Source of the DNA: Streptomyces caeruleatus
GTDB lineage: Bacteria > Actinomycetota > Actinomycetes > Streptomycetales > Streptomycetaceae
Assembly: GCF_001514235.1 (NCBI RefSeq)
Contig: NZ_KQ948945.1
Location: forward strand, 4,134-68,133
DNA: 64,000 nt
Reading direction: 5' to 3'
The position numbers were made by a program, and so were the translations under genes. Below the pieces are notes generated by a model that had not been told where the DNA came from, ran no database searches, and worked only from the letters and a program-made list of their open reading frames with translations. Shown here one piece after another: positions 26,293-34,542 of this stretch (within the stretch, counting starts at the first letter, position 1; every line of letters starts with the position of its first letter).

Positions 26293-26769
26293 TCAGTCGA
26301 ACACGAACGGGCCCGGCGACTGCGGCCCGGTCGCCGTGCACGTGATGGTGATGCCGAAGACGGTCATCTGCAGCGAGCCGCCGAAGGCCTCCAGGCTGTC
26401 CCCGGGGGCGACGGTGCCGCTGAGGGGGCCGACCTGGACGGGGTCGCCGGCGGCCATCGCCGGGTTCTCCGTGCCGCTGAAGGCGACCGTTCCGCCGCTC
26501 GCCCTCACCAGGGTGAGCGTCGAGGAGATCGAGTCCTCCCCGAGCGCGATCGGCGCGGTGATCGCGGAGGAGTTGAGGGTGAGGGTGGCGGCGGTGCCGT
26601 CCTGCGTAGCCGTGAGGGTGGCCTCGCCGCCGCCGAAGCTGCCGCAGTCGGCGGTGATCGTGGCCGTGCCGGGGGCGACGGCGAGGGCGGCGGGCGCGAA
26701 GGCCAGTCCGGTGACCGCGAGGGCCCCGGCGACCAGCGTCGCACCAGCTCCGATGCGCATGCGTCTCAT
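26293..26769 (-). CDS. Secreted protein of unknown function
   Basis: A 158-residue exported protein. Residues 1-31 are a signal peptide (RRMRIG, hydrophobic core, cleavage near ALAVAPG). The mature part is Thr/Ser/Gly-rich with alternating beta-strand patterns and only two Cys (ADCGSF and TITCTA), probably one disulfide in a beta-sandwich. No catalytic motif or cell-wall anchor is visible and I do not recognise the family. Start ATG 26769 has GGAG 9 nt upstream; ATG 26760 is also possible. It is convergent with glnK and divergent from phoH. Confidence 0.75.
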   Translation of the reverse strand: MRRMRIGAGATLVAGALAVTGLAFAPAALAVAPGTATITADCGSFGGGEATLTATQDGTAATLTLNSSAITAPIALGEDSISSTLTLVRASGGTVAFSGTENPAMAAGDPVQVGPLSGTVAPGDSLEAFGGSLQMTVFGITITCTATGPQSPGPFVFD

Positions 26770-27169
26770 GGGGATCCGCTCCGTTTCGAGGTGGGGGAAT
26801 TCCTGGCGTGGGGGGGTGGGGGAATTGCTCGGCAGGTGGATGCGGACACACTGCGGTGGAGAGCCGAACCTGACGGCCCGGACAGATCTGACGGTCCGTC
26901 GGAACTGCCGTTTCCATTGATGCGCGTGGGGTGAGGGTCGGCAAGGGTGATTTCCGGCCTCAACTACCGACGGGTCAACTAGCGGCCACCAAACGGTGAC
27001 ACAGCGCCACAACACAGGCACCGAACGCGAGACCCGCACCCCGTGAAACGTCCTCGTCGAAAAGCCCTACGGCCTTGTCAGTGCCCCGGCGTACCCTGGA
27101 AATCGCCAGGCCGCCCATGTGGCGGGCGAGTCGTATCGAGGAGGACGAGCAAGGCCTACGAGCCGGCCC
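26770..27169. other. 400-bp intergenic region between a secreted-protein gene and phoH
   Basis: No gene is supported here. It includes a moderately AT-richer stretch at about 26940-27020 likely to hold divergent promoters, and GAGGAGG at 27138-27145, which is too far (about 25 nt) from the phoH ATG to be its ribosome-binding site. I could not place a -10/-35 pair with confidence. Confidence 0.4.
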
Positions 27170-28240
27170 ATGACTCAGACACCCACAGCTCACACACCCG
27201 CGCAGGGGCAGGCGAGAGCACAGTTCACCGTCCCCGCCCAGCACCCCATGGTGACCGTGCTGGGGTCCGGCGACTCCCTGCTGCGCGTGGTCGAGAAGGC
27301 CTTCCCGGCGGCCGACATCCACGTCCGGGGCAACGAGATCAGCGCGGTCGGCGACGCCGCTGAAGTCGCCCTCATCCAGCGCCTGTTCGACGAGATGATG
27401 CTGGTGCTCCGCACCGGACAGCCGATGACGGAGGACGCAGTGGAACGCTCGATCGCCATGCTCAGAGCCAGCGAGAACGGAGAGGGCCCGGAGGAGACCC
27501 CGGCCGAGGTCCTCACCCAGAACATCCTCTCCTCGCGCGGCCGCACGATCCGCCCGAAGACCCTCAACCAGAAGCGGTACGTCGACGCGATCGACAAGCA
27601 CACGATCGTCTTCGGCATCGGCCCCGCCGGCACCGGCAAGACCTACCTCGCCATGGCCAAGGCGGTGCAGGCCCTGCAGTCCAAGCAGGTCAACCGCATC
27701 ATCCTGACCCGGCCCGCGGTCGAGGCCGGTGAGCGGCTCGGCTTCCTGCCGGGCACGCTCTACGAGAAGATCGACCCTTATCTGCGCCCGCTGTACGACG
27801 CGCTGCACGACATGCTCGACCCGGACTCGATTCCTCGGTTGATGGCCGCCGGGACTATTGAGGTGGCGCCGCTTGCATACATGCGGGGCCGTACGCTCAA
27901 TGACGCCTTCATCATCCTCGACGAGGCCCAGAACACCTCGCCCGAGCAGATGAAGATGTTCCTCACCCGTCTCGGCTTCGACTCGAAGATAGTCATCACC
28001 GGTGACGTCACCCAGGTCGACCTCCCGGACGGCACCAAGTCCGGTCTGCGGCAGGTGCAGGACATCCTGGACGGTGTCGAGGACGTCCACTTCTCCCGGC
28101 TGTCCTCGCAGGATGTCGTCCGGCACAAGCTGGTCGGCCGTATCGTCGACGCGTACGAGAAGTTCGACAGCAAGCACGGCACCCAGAACGGCACGCACAA
28201 GGGGCCAAGCCGGGGCAAGTCCGGGCACAAAGGGAAGTAG
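27170..28240 (+). CDS. phoH: PhoH-like ATPase
   Basis: A 356-residue cytoplasmic P-loop protein of the PhoH family, whose members are linked to RNA metabolism and ribosome maturation with YbeY. The N-terminal KH-like region covers about residues 25-115. The ATPase domain begins near 130, with Walker A GPAGTGKT (about 150) and Walker B FIILDEAQN (about 245), then TGDVTQVDLP. The C-terminus is a basic tail (GPSRGKSGHKGK). ATG 27170 is chosen by family alignment. It heads a rightward block, 15 bp before ybeY, conserved across actinobacteria. Confidence 0.95.
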   Translation: MTQTPTAHTPAQGQARAQFTVPAQHPMVTVLGSGDSLLRVVEKAFPAADIHVRGNEISAVGDAAEVALIQRLFDEMMLVLRTGQPMTEDAVERSIAMLRASENGEGPEETPAEVLTQNILSSRGRTIRPKTLNQKRYVDAIDKHTIVFGIGPAGTGKTYLAMAKAVQALQSKQVNRIILTRPAVEAGERLGFLPGTLYEKIDPYLRPLYDALHDMLDPDSIPRLMAAGTIEVAPLAYMRGRTLNDAFIILDEAQNTSPEQMKMFLTRLGFDSKIVITGDVTQVDLPDGTKSGLRQVQDILDGVEDVHFSRLSSQDVVRHKLVGRIVDAYEKFDSKHGTQNGTHKGPSRGKSGHKGK

Positions 28241-28255
28241 AGACCGAGCAGCACC

Positions 28256-28753
28256 ATGTCGATCGACGTCAACAACGAGTCCGGAACCGAGGTCGACGAG
28301 CAGGCGATCCTCGACATCGCCCGCTACGCGCTCGCGCGGATGCGCATCCACCCGCTCTCCGAGCTCTCGGTGATCGTCGTGGACGCCGACGCCATGGAGC
28401 AGCTCCACATCCAGTGGATGGACCTGCCCGGCCCGACGGATGTCATGTCCTTCCCGATGGATGAGCTGCGCCCGCCGTCGAAGGACGACGACGAGCCGCC
28501 CCAGGGGCTGCTCGGTGACATCGTGCTGTGCCCCGAAGTCGCGGCCAAGCAGGGCGCCGAGGCGCCCACGCAGCACTCCATGGACGAGGAGCTCCAGCTG
28601 CTCACCGTCCATGGCGTGCTGCATCTGCTGGGGTACGACCACGAGGAGCCGGACGAGAAGGCCGAGATGTTCGGTCTCCAGGCCGCCATCGTGGACGGCT
28701 GGCGCTCGGACAAGGGGCTGACGGGTCCGTCGCCGGCCCCGACCGTGTCATGA
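28256..28753 (+). CDS. ybeY: Endoribonuclease YbeY, rRNA maturation factor
   Basis: A 165-residue zinc-dependent RNase needed for 16S rRNA 3'-end maturation and 70S quality control. The zinc-binding motif HGVLHLLGYDH lies at about residues 120-130, and the substrate-groove segment PTDVMSFP near 60. An acidic insertion (KDDDEPPQ) follows it. It lies between phoH and corC; its stop overlaps the corC ATG (ATGA). Era, its usual functional partner, is displaced from this operon in this genome. Confidence 0.96.
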   Translation: MSIDVNNESGTEVDEQAILDIARYALARMRIHPLSELSVIVVDADAMEQLHIQWMDLPGPTDVMSFPMDELRPPSKDDDEPPQGLLGDIVLCPEVAAKQGAEAPTQHSMDEELQLLTVHGVLHLLGYDHEEPDEKAEMFGLQAAIVDGWRSDKGLTGPSPAPTVS

Positions 28754-30063
28754 GCCTTCCCCTTGTCTCCGGCGCCATCGCCCTGGTGGTCGTGGCCTGG
28801 CTCGCCGCCTGCGCCGAGGCCGGCCTGGCGCGCGTCTCCAGCTTCCGCGCCGAGGAGGCCGTACGCGGCGGGCGGCGCGGCAGCGAGAAGCTCGCGCTCG
28901 TCGCCGCCGACCCGACGCGCTATCTGAACGTGGCGCTGCTGGTGCGCGTGGCCTGCGAGATGGCCGCCGCCGCGCTCGTCACCTACGCCTGCCTGCGGGC
29001 GTTCGACAGCACCACCGAGGCCCTGCTGGTCGCGATAGCGGTCATGGTGCTGGTGTCGTACGTCGCCGTCGGGGTCTCCCCGCGCACCATCGGCCGCCAG
29101 CACCCGCTGAACACGGCGACGGCGGCGGCGTACGTCCTGCTGCCGCTCGCCCGGATCATGGGCCCGATCCCGTATCTGCTGATCCTCATCGGCAATGCCC
29201 TGACCCCCGGCAAGGGCTTCAGGCGCGGCCCGTTCGCCTCCGAGGCGGAGCTGCGGGCGCTGGTCGACCTCGCCGAGAAGGAGTCGCTGATCGAGGACGA
29301 GGAGCGCCGGATGGTGCACTCGGTCTTCGAGCTGGGCGACACCCTCGTACGGGAGGTCATGGTCCCGCGGACCGACCTCGTCGTCATCGAGCGGTACAAG
29401 ACCATCCGCCAGGCCCTCACCCTCGCCCTGCGCTCCGGTTTCTCGCGGATCCCGGTCGTCGGGGAGAGCGAGGACGACGTGGTCGGGATGGTCTACCTGA
29501 AGGACCTGACCCGCAAGACGCACATCTCGCGGGAGGCGGAGAGCGAGCTGGTGTCGACGGCGATGCGGCCCGCGTTCTTCGTGCCCGACACCAAGAACGC
29601 CGGTGACCTGCTGCGCGAGATGCAGAAGGAGCGCAACCACGTCGCCGTCGTCATCGACGAGTACGGCGGCACGGCCGGCATCGTCACCATCGAGGACATC
29701 CTTGAGGAGATCGTCGGCGAGATCACCGACGAGTACGACCGTGAGCTGCCCCCGGTGGAGGAGCTGGGCGAGGACCGCTACCGGGTCACCGCCCGGCTGG
29801 ACATCACCGACCTGGGCGAGCTGTACGGCCTCGACGAGTACGACGACGAGGACGTGGAGACCGTCGGCGGGCTGCTGGCGAAGGCGCTGGGCCGGGTCCC
29901 GATCGCCGGGGCGTCGTCCGTGGTCGAGCTGCCCGACGGCCGTGACCTGCGGCTGACCGCGGAAGCGGCGGCCGGCCGGCGGAACAAGATCGTGACGGTG
30001 CTGGTGGAGCCGGTGACCCCGGTGCCGGCGGCGGAGGAGCAGCGGGAGGCGAAGGCGGAGTGA
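28750..30063 (+). CDS. CBS-domain transporter-associated membrane protein (CorC/HlyC, DUF21 type)
   Basis: A 437-residue membrane protein. A DUF21/CNNM transmembrane domain covers residues 1-165 with about four helices, followed by two CBS domains (about 190-310; conserved FSRIPVVGESEDDVVG and AVVIDEYGGTAGIVT) and a C-terminal CorC_HlyC domain (about 330-415). Family members are implicated in Mg2+/Co2+ efflux. The C-terminal 25 residues are Glu/Ala-rich. It overlaps ybeY upstream and the YjbR-family gene downstream, and is part of the conserved phoH block. Confidence 0.92.
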   Translation: MSLPLVSGAIALVVVAWLAACAEAGLARVSSFRAEEAVRGGRRGSEKLALVAADPTRYLNVALLVRVACEMAAAALVTYACLRAFDSTTEALLVAIAVMVLVSYVAVGVSPRTIGRQHPLNTATAAAYVLLPLARIMGPIPYLLILIGNALTPGKGFRRGPFASEAELRALVDLAEKESLIEDEERRMVHSVFELGDTLVREVMVPRTDLVVIERYKTIRQALTLALRSGFSRIPVVGESEDDVVGMVYLKDLTRKTHISREAESELVSTAMRPAFFVPDTKNAGDLLREMQKERNHVAVVIDEYGGTAGIVTIEDILEEIVGEITDEYDRELPPVEELGEDRYRVTARLDITDLGELYGLDEYDDEDVETVGGLLAKALGRVPIAGASSVVELPDGRDLRLTAEAAAGRRNKIVTVLVEPVTPVPAAEEQREAKAE

Positions 30064-30419
30064 GTCCCGAGGAGCTGCGCGGCTTCTGTCTGTCGTTCAA
30101 CGCCGCCGTGGAGGACTTCCCCTTCAACCCGGACATCTCCGTCTTCAAGGTCCTGGGCAAGATGTTCGCCCTGAGCTGGATGGACGCCCGCCCGCTCACC
30201 GTCAACCTCAAGTGCGACCCGGAGGACGCGGTCCGGCTGCGCGACGAGCATCCCGGCCTGATCATCCCCGGCTACCACATGAACAAACGGCACTGGAACA
30301 CGGTGACGGTCGACGGTGAGCTCCCGGACCGGCTTGTCCGGGAGCTCGTCGAGGACTCGTACGACCTGGTCGTGGCGGGCCTGCCGAGGGCCGACCGGCT
30401 CCGTCTCGACCGCCCCTGA
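30060..30419 (+). CDS. MmcQ/YjbR-family DNA-binding-fold protein
   Basis: A 119-residue protein of the MmcQ/YjbR (DUF419) family, a small cytosolic fold resembling a DNA-binding CyaY-like domain. Typical segments are MFALSWMD, LTVNLKCDPE, GYHMNKRHWNTV and the final helix ELVEDSYDLVVAGLP. Function is unknown. The GTG start at 30060 overlaps the corC-like stop. The gene converges with the MFS transporter, leaving only 8 bp between stops. Confidence 0.88.
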   Translation: MSPEELRGFCLSFNAAVEDFPFNPDISVFKVLGKMFALSWMDARPLTVNLKCDPEDAVRLRDEHPGLIIPGYHMNKRHWNTVTVDGELPDRLVRELVEDSYDLVVAGLPRADRLRLDRP

Positions 30420-30427
30420 GCCGACCG

Positions 30428-31894
30428 TCACACCGAGCGGGCCGTCCGCCGGGTCCGCAGGCCGACCGCGACCAGGGCCGCCGCGGCGAGCACGATCCCC
30501 GCGTCGAGCGCCAGCACCGTGCGGGTGCCGGACAGCAGGTCGCCGGAGGTCGTCGCGAGGACGCCCAGCAGCGGGATGCCGACGGTGAGGCCGATCTGCT
30601 GGGTCGAGGTGACCAGGCCGGTGGCCAGGCCCTGCTCCTCGTCGGGGACGCCTGAGGTGACCGTCAGGCCGTAGGAGATGATCGCGCCCAGGTGGAACAT
30701 GCTCGCCAGCGAGACGGCGGCCGTGGCGAGCCAGACGGACCAGGTGTGGGCGTCGAGGAACACCAGGCCGGCGATGAAGGCGCCCTGCCCCGCGAGCGAG
30801 ACGACCAGGGTGCGGCGGGCGCCGAGGCGGCTGAGGAACCTCGGGGTGAGCGTGCCCGCGAGCACCGACATGACGCCCTGGACCCCGAAGACCAGGCCGG
30901 TCTGCCAGGCCGACAGGCGCAGGATCTCCTGGAGGTACAGGGTGAGGACGAAGATCACGGTCGACATCATCGAGAAGGTGACCAGGCCGCCCAGATTGCC
31001 CCAGGCCACCGTGCGGCGGCGCAGCATGGGCAGGGAGACCAGGGGTGCCGCGGTGCGGGACTCCACGGCCACGAAGGCCGCGAGGAGGGCGAGGCCGGCG
31101 ATCAGGGTCGCGACGACGTCGACGCGGGCGAAGCCGTGGTCGGCGGCCGTCGTCAGCGCGTAGATCAGGGAGAGCAGACCGCCGGTGACGGTCACAGCCC
31201 CCGGGACGTCCAGCTGGGGGCGGTCCGGAGTGCGGGACTCGGGCAGCAGGCCGGGGGCGAGCGGCAGCACGATCAGGGCGAAGACGGCGAGCAGACCCAT
31301 GGTGGAGCGCCAGCCGAACGCGTCGGTCAGGACACCGCCCGCGACCATGCCGATGGTGAAGCCGAGCGACATCAGCGTGCCGGAGATCCCGAGGGCGCGG
31401 TCCCGGGCGGGGCCCTCGGCGAAGGTGGTGGTCAGCAGGGACATGCCGGTCGGGACGATGACCGCGGCGCCGAGACCCTGCAGGGCGCGGCCCGCGAGGA
31501 ACGACGCGGGGTGCCAGGCGAGCGTCGCGAGCACCGAGGCCGCGGCGAACAGGGCGAGCCCGGTGAGGAACAGTTTGCGGCGGCCGTACAGGTCGCCGAT
31601 GCGGCCGAAGAGCAGCAGGAAGCCGCCGGACGGCAGCGCGAACGCCGTGACCGCCCACTGCAGTGCCGACTGGCTCATGCCGAGGTCGGCGCCGAGGACG
31701 GGCAGGGCGACGTTCAGGACGGAGAAGTCCAGGGCGACCATGAACTGGGCGGCGCACAGGACGAACAGGACGAGTTTGTCGCGCGTCGACATCCCGGGGG
31801 TGTCGAGTGGTGGGGCTGAGGTCGAGGTCGGGGTCGTGGTGGGACTGGTCGTGGTGGGACTGGTCGTGGTGGGACTGGTGGTGTCGATCGCCAT
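30428..31894 (-). CDS. MFS multidrug efflux transporter (DHA2-like)
   Basis: A 488-residue major-facilitator protein with about 14 membrane helices of the EmrB/QacA class. Motif A is FGRIGDLYGRRKLF and motif C about GFTIGMVAGGVLTDAFGWR. The N-terminus before the first helix is unusual: residues 5-30 are Thr/Ser/Pro-rich and encoded by three exact 15-bp tandem repeats. ATG 31894 lacks a clear ribosome-binding site, so the start could be downstream (ATG of MSTRDKL). It is divergent from an XRE regulator with a perfect 21-bp palindrome between them, suggesting drug-inducible control. Confidence 0.9.
   Translation of the reverse strand: MAIDTTSPTTTSPTTTSPTTTPTSTSAPPLDTPGMSTRDKLVLFVLCAAQFMVALDFSVLNVALPVLGADLGMSQSALQWAVTAFALPSGGFLLLFGRIGDLYGRRKLFLTGLALFAAASVLATLAWHPASFLAGRALQGLGAAVIVPTGMSLLTTTFAEGPARDRALGISGTLMSLGFTIGMVAGGVLTDAFGWRSTMGLLAVFALIVLPLAPGLLPESRTPDRPQLDVPGAVTVTGGLLSLIYALTTAADHGFARVDVVATLIAGLALLAAFVAVESRTAAPLVSLPMLRRRTVAWGNLGGLVTFSMMSTVIFVLTLYLQEILRLSAWQTGLVFGVQGVMSVLAGTLTPRFLSRLGARRTLVVSLAGQGAFIAGLVFLDAHTWSVWLATAAVSLASMFHLGAIISYGLTVTSGVPDEEQGLATGLVTSTQQIGLTVGIPLLGVLATTSGDLLSGTRTVLALDAGIVLAAAALVAVGLRTRRTARSV
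31833..31877. repeat. Three tandem 15-bp repeats in the MFS 5' end
   Basis: The unit GTCGTGGTGGGACTG occurs exactly three times in tandem (31833-31847, 31848-31862, 31863-31877). In frame on the minus strand each unit encodes five residues of the type TTTSP. It is a candidate for copy-number variation. Confidence 0.85.
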
Positions 31895-31943
31895 GGGTAA
31901 GAGCCTGCTGGCGTCGGAATAGCCGTGGGGAGCGGCAAGTTGT

Positions 31944-31964
31944 GCTGGTGGTGGCACCACCAGC
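31944..31964. promoter_or_regulatory. 21-bp perfect palindrome, candidate XRE operator
   Basis: GCTGGTGGTG and CACCACCAGC are exact inverted arms around a single G. It lies in the 94-bp gap between the MFS efflux gene and the XRE regulator, 25 bp before the regulator start, with GAGGGGG in between. The probable role is an operator controlling both genes. Confidence 0.6.
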
Positions 31965-31988
31965 CACCAGAACGAGGGGGATCGGTAC

Positions 31989-32864
31989 GTGTCCGTGGAC
32001 GCGCTGAAGAGTCATCGGCGGCGCGAGCTGCGCGAGTTCCTGATGAGCAGGCGGGCCCGGGTGACCCCGGCCGACGCGGGACTTCCGGATGGTGGCGCGC
32101 GGCGGCGTACGCCGGGGTTGCGGCGCGAGGAGGTCGCCGTGCTCGCCGGGGTGGGTGCCTCCTGGTACCAGTGGCTGGAGCAGGGGCGGGACATCTCCGT
32201 GTCGCCGCAGGTGCTGGACTCGGTGGGCCGGGTGCTGCGGCTGAGCAACGCCGAGCGCCGGCATCTGTATCTGCTGGCCGGGCTGAATCCGCCGGAGCGC
32301 GAGGTGGAGCCCGAGAAGCAGGACATGTGCGACGGGCTGCGGCGGCTGATCGACACGTGGATGCCGTATCCGGCGCACATCATGGACCGGTACTACAACG
32401 GCGTGCTGCACAACGACGCGGCGGCGACGGTGCTCGGCATGCGGCCCGGCAAGCGGTGGAACTGCCTGATCGACTTCTTCACGGACCCGATGTACCGGGC
32501 GCGGGCGAGGAACTGGGAGCAGAACGCCCGTACGGTCGTGGCGCAGTTCCGTGCGCTCTGCTCGGCCTCGCCCGACGACGAGGGGTTCCAGGCGGTGCTG
32601 GCCGAGGCGCGGGCGTCCAGTCCGGAGTTCACCGAGTTGTGGGAGCGGCGGGACATCGAGGACGCCGGGCAGATCCTCAAGGAGCTGGACCATCCTCTGC
32701 TCGGGGAGCTGTGTCTGGAGTCGAGCGTGATGCAGATGCCGGCGCGGCCCGATCTGTCGATCGTGCTGCACACGCCGCTGAACGAGGCGAACACGGCGGC
32801 GAAGCTTCAGTGGCTGGCGTCGCCCGAGGGGCGGCGCGGGGCGATGTACCCCGTGGCCGGATAG
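31989..32864 (+). CDS. XRE-family regulator with MmyB-like ligand domain
   Basis: A 291-residue paralogue type of the 22484 regulator. The HTH (about residues 8-80) contains RRRTPGLRREEVAVLAG and WYQWLEQGRDIS. The MmyB-like domain covers about 110-285, with PAHIMDRYYNGVLHNDAA and DHPLLGELCLESS. The start is GTG 31989, 8 nt after GAGGGGG. It is divergent from the DHA2 efflux pump and very likely its regulator through the palindrome at 31944-31964. The ligand is unknown. Confidence 0.9.
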   Translation: MSVDALKSHRRRELREFLMSRRARVTPADAGLPDGGARRRTPGLRREEVAVLAGVGASWYQWLEQGRDISVSPQVLDSVGRVLRLSNAERRHLYLLAGLNPPEREVEPEKQDMCDGLRRLIDTWMPYPAHIMDRYYNGVLHNDAAATVLGMRPGKRWNCLIDFFTDPMYRARARNWEQNARTVVAQFRALCSASPDDEGFQAVLAEARASSPEFTELWERRDIEDAGQILKELDHPLLGELCLESSVMQMPARPDLSIVLHTPLNEANTAAKLQWLASPEGRRGAMYPVAG

Positions 32865-32892
32865 GGCCGGTGGCGCTACGTATGCTCAGCTC

Positions 32893-33246
32893 ATGACCGA
32901 CAACAGCGCGCTCGACCCCGAGGACCGCAAGATCGTCACCCTGGCCCGTTCCGCGCGGGCCCGCAACGGTGTGGCCGAGGGGGCGGCCGTACGGGACGAC
33001 ACCGGTCGTACGTATGTCGCCGGGACCGTCGAACTGGACTCCCTGAAGCTGAGCGCGCTGCGGACCGCTGTGGCGATGGCGGTGGCTTCCGGAGCGACGT
33101 CGTTGGAGGCGGCGGCGGTCGTGACGGAGGCGGAGGTTGTTCCGGCGGAGGATCGGGCCGCTGTGCGGGACCTTGGGGGGGCGGGGACGCCGGTGTTGGT
33201 GGCGGGGGTGGACGGGGTGGTGCGGGCCACCGTGCCGGCGAGCTGA
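32893..33246 (+). CDS. Degenerate cytidine-deaminase-like protein
   Basis: A 117-residue protein in the operon position where actinobacteria encode a cytidine deaminase-like protein between corC and era. The fold-like pattern is kept (N-terminal helix, strands around TYVAGTVELDS, helix LSALRTAVAMAVASGA), but the zinc motifs HAE/CAE and PCxxC are absent: the whole protein has no Cys and no His. Deaminase activity is therefore unlikely, and a structural or regulatory role is possible. TATGCT lies 6 nt before the ATG with no Shine-Dalgarno sequence, suggesting a leaderless transcript. Confidence 0.75.
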   Translation: MTDNSALDPEDRKIVTLARSARARNGVAEGAAVRDDTGRTYVAGTVELDSLKLSALRTAVAMAVASGATSLEAAAVVTEAEVVPAEDRAAVRDLGGAGTPVLVAGVDGVVRATVPAS

Positions 33247-33251
33247 GACCC

Positions 33252-33672
33252 GACCTTCTCTCGCCCCCGCCGCCCCTACCCGTCCCATCCCCAGGGGCTC
33301 CGCCCCTTCGACCCCGGGGTCGTCCTTCGAGTGCGGCCCCGGCGGGGGCTGGTCGCGCCCACGCGGCGGAGCCGCAAATCGACACAGCCCCGCGCCCCTT
33401 CTGGGGCTCCGCCCCAGACCCCGCTCCGACCTTCCAGCCCGTCCGGCCTTTGAGGACGAGGCTCTGCCGCAGAGGGCTCTGCCGGCCCAGGCATCTTCAG
33501 CCCGTCCGGCGTTTGAGGACGAGTCTCCGCCGTCCCCAACCCCCACCCCCCCCCGCAGGAGGCGAGGGTCTTCAGCCCGTCCGGCGTTTGAGGACGAGGC
33601 CCGGAGGGGCGATCAGGGGGGGCCGGGGCGGAGCCCCCAGGGATGGGATGGGTAGGGGCGGCGGGGGCGGGT
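33252..33672. repeat. Composite intergenic repeat block (families B and C)
   Basis: The 491-bp spacer 33247-33737 holds no supported gene. It contains a family C element at about 33252-33320 (near-identical to the inverse of 23391-23455), and three family B copies starting CAGCCCGTCCGGC at 33435-33460, 33498-33523 and 33573-33598. An inverted family C copy at about 33617-33672 closes the block. Several self-complementary stretches (GGGGCTCCGCCCC) suggest stable hairpins. The VOC gene's ribosome-binding site GAAGGG lies just beyond. Confidence 0.8.
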
Positions 33673-33737
33673 TTCGGTGGGCGGGGGGCTGTGGGGGGTG
33701 TCAGGCTGAGGGCAGGGGATCTGCGAAGGGACTCGCC

Positions 33738-34538
33738 ATGATCACCACTGACCTCACTCCCGGCTCGCCCTGCTGGCTGGACCTCGGCGCCCCCGAGGTC
33801 ACGACGGCCGCAGCTTTCTACGGCGCGGTACTCGGCTGGGAGTACGAGTCCATGGGCGGTTCGGAGGACTTCGAAGGCGGGATGTTCAAGAAGGACGGCA
33901 AGACCGTCGCCGGCCTCGGCAAGCTCACCGAGGAGGGCGCCCGCCCGGCCTGGATGATCTACTACACGGTCGACGACGCTGACGCGTCGGCACAGGCCGT
34001 GCAGCAAGCGGGTGGCACCGTACGGGTGGCGCCGATGGACCTGGAGGACTGGGGCCGGATGGCCCAGTTCAGCGATCCGTTGGGCGGCCAGTTCGCCGTC
34101 TGGCAGCCGGGCAAGAACTCCGGCTTCGAGCTGGCGGACGAGCCGGGTTCACTGTCGTGGACCGAGCTGTACACGAGCGACGCCGCGGCCGCGAAGGAGT
34201 TCTACGGCGGGATCTTCGGCTGGCAGTACAGCGAGATGGAACTGCCGGGCGGCGGGGGCGCGTACACCCTCATCACCCCGGCCGGCCGGCCCGAGGACCG
34301 GATGCAGGGCGGCCTGATGGAACTGCCCGCGGAGAACCTCGCACTGGCGGGCGGGAAGCCGTACTGGCACCCGGTGTTCAACGTCGACGACTGCGACGCC
34401 GCGGTGGCCAGGGTCACCGAGAACGGCGGCAGCGTGCAGATGGGACCGGAGGACGCGGAGGGCGTCGGCCGGCTGGCGGTCTGCCTGGACCCGGCCAACG
34501 CGGACTTCGTGGTGCTGAAGCCGGCCCCTCCGAGCTGA
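33738..34538 (+). CDS. Two-domain VOC (glyoxalase-like) protein
   Basis: A 266-residue cytosolic protein with two VOC/glyoxalase domains (about residues 8-125 and 138-262), similar to the mycobacterial Cfp30B-type proteins. Each repeat begins with a W-x-(D/E)L strand (CWLDLGAPE and SWTELYTSD) followed by AAAFYGAVLGWEYE or AKEFYGGIFGWQYS, and ends in DPLGGQFAVWQPG or DPANADFVVLKPA. Metal ligands are not complete, so the activity is unknown. Start ATG 33738 has GAAGGG 7 nt upstream. It converges with the pfkB gene, with a 4-bp gap between stops. Confidence 0.88.
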   Translation: MITTDLTPGSPCWLDLGAPEVTTAAAFYGAVLGWEYESMGGSEDFEGGMFKKDGKTVAGLGKLTEEGARPAWMIYYTVDDADASAQAVQQAGGTVRVAPMDLEDWGRMAQFSDPLGGQFAVWQPGKNSGFELADEPGSLSWTELYTSDAAAAKEFYGGIFGWQYSEMELPGGGGAYTLITPAGRPEDRMQGGLMELPAENLALAGGKPYWHPVFNVDDCDAAVARVTENGGSVQMGPEDAEGVGRLAVCLDPANADFVVLKPAPPS

Positions 34539-34542
34539 GTCC

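Noticed and set aside
33435..33598. Three repeated 26-mers resembling a CRISPR array
   Set aside because: Only three copies at unequal spacing (63 and 75 bp), with related copies scattered elsewhere in the window and no cas genes. They are dispersed intergenic repeats.
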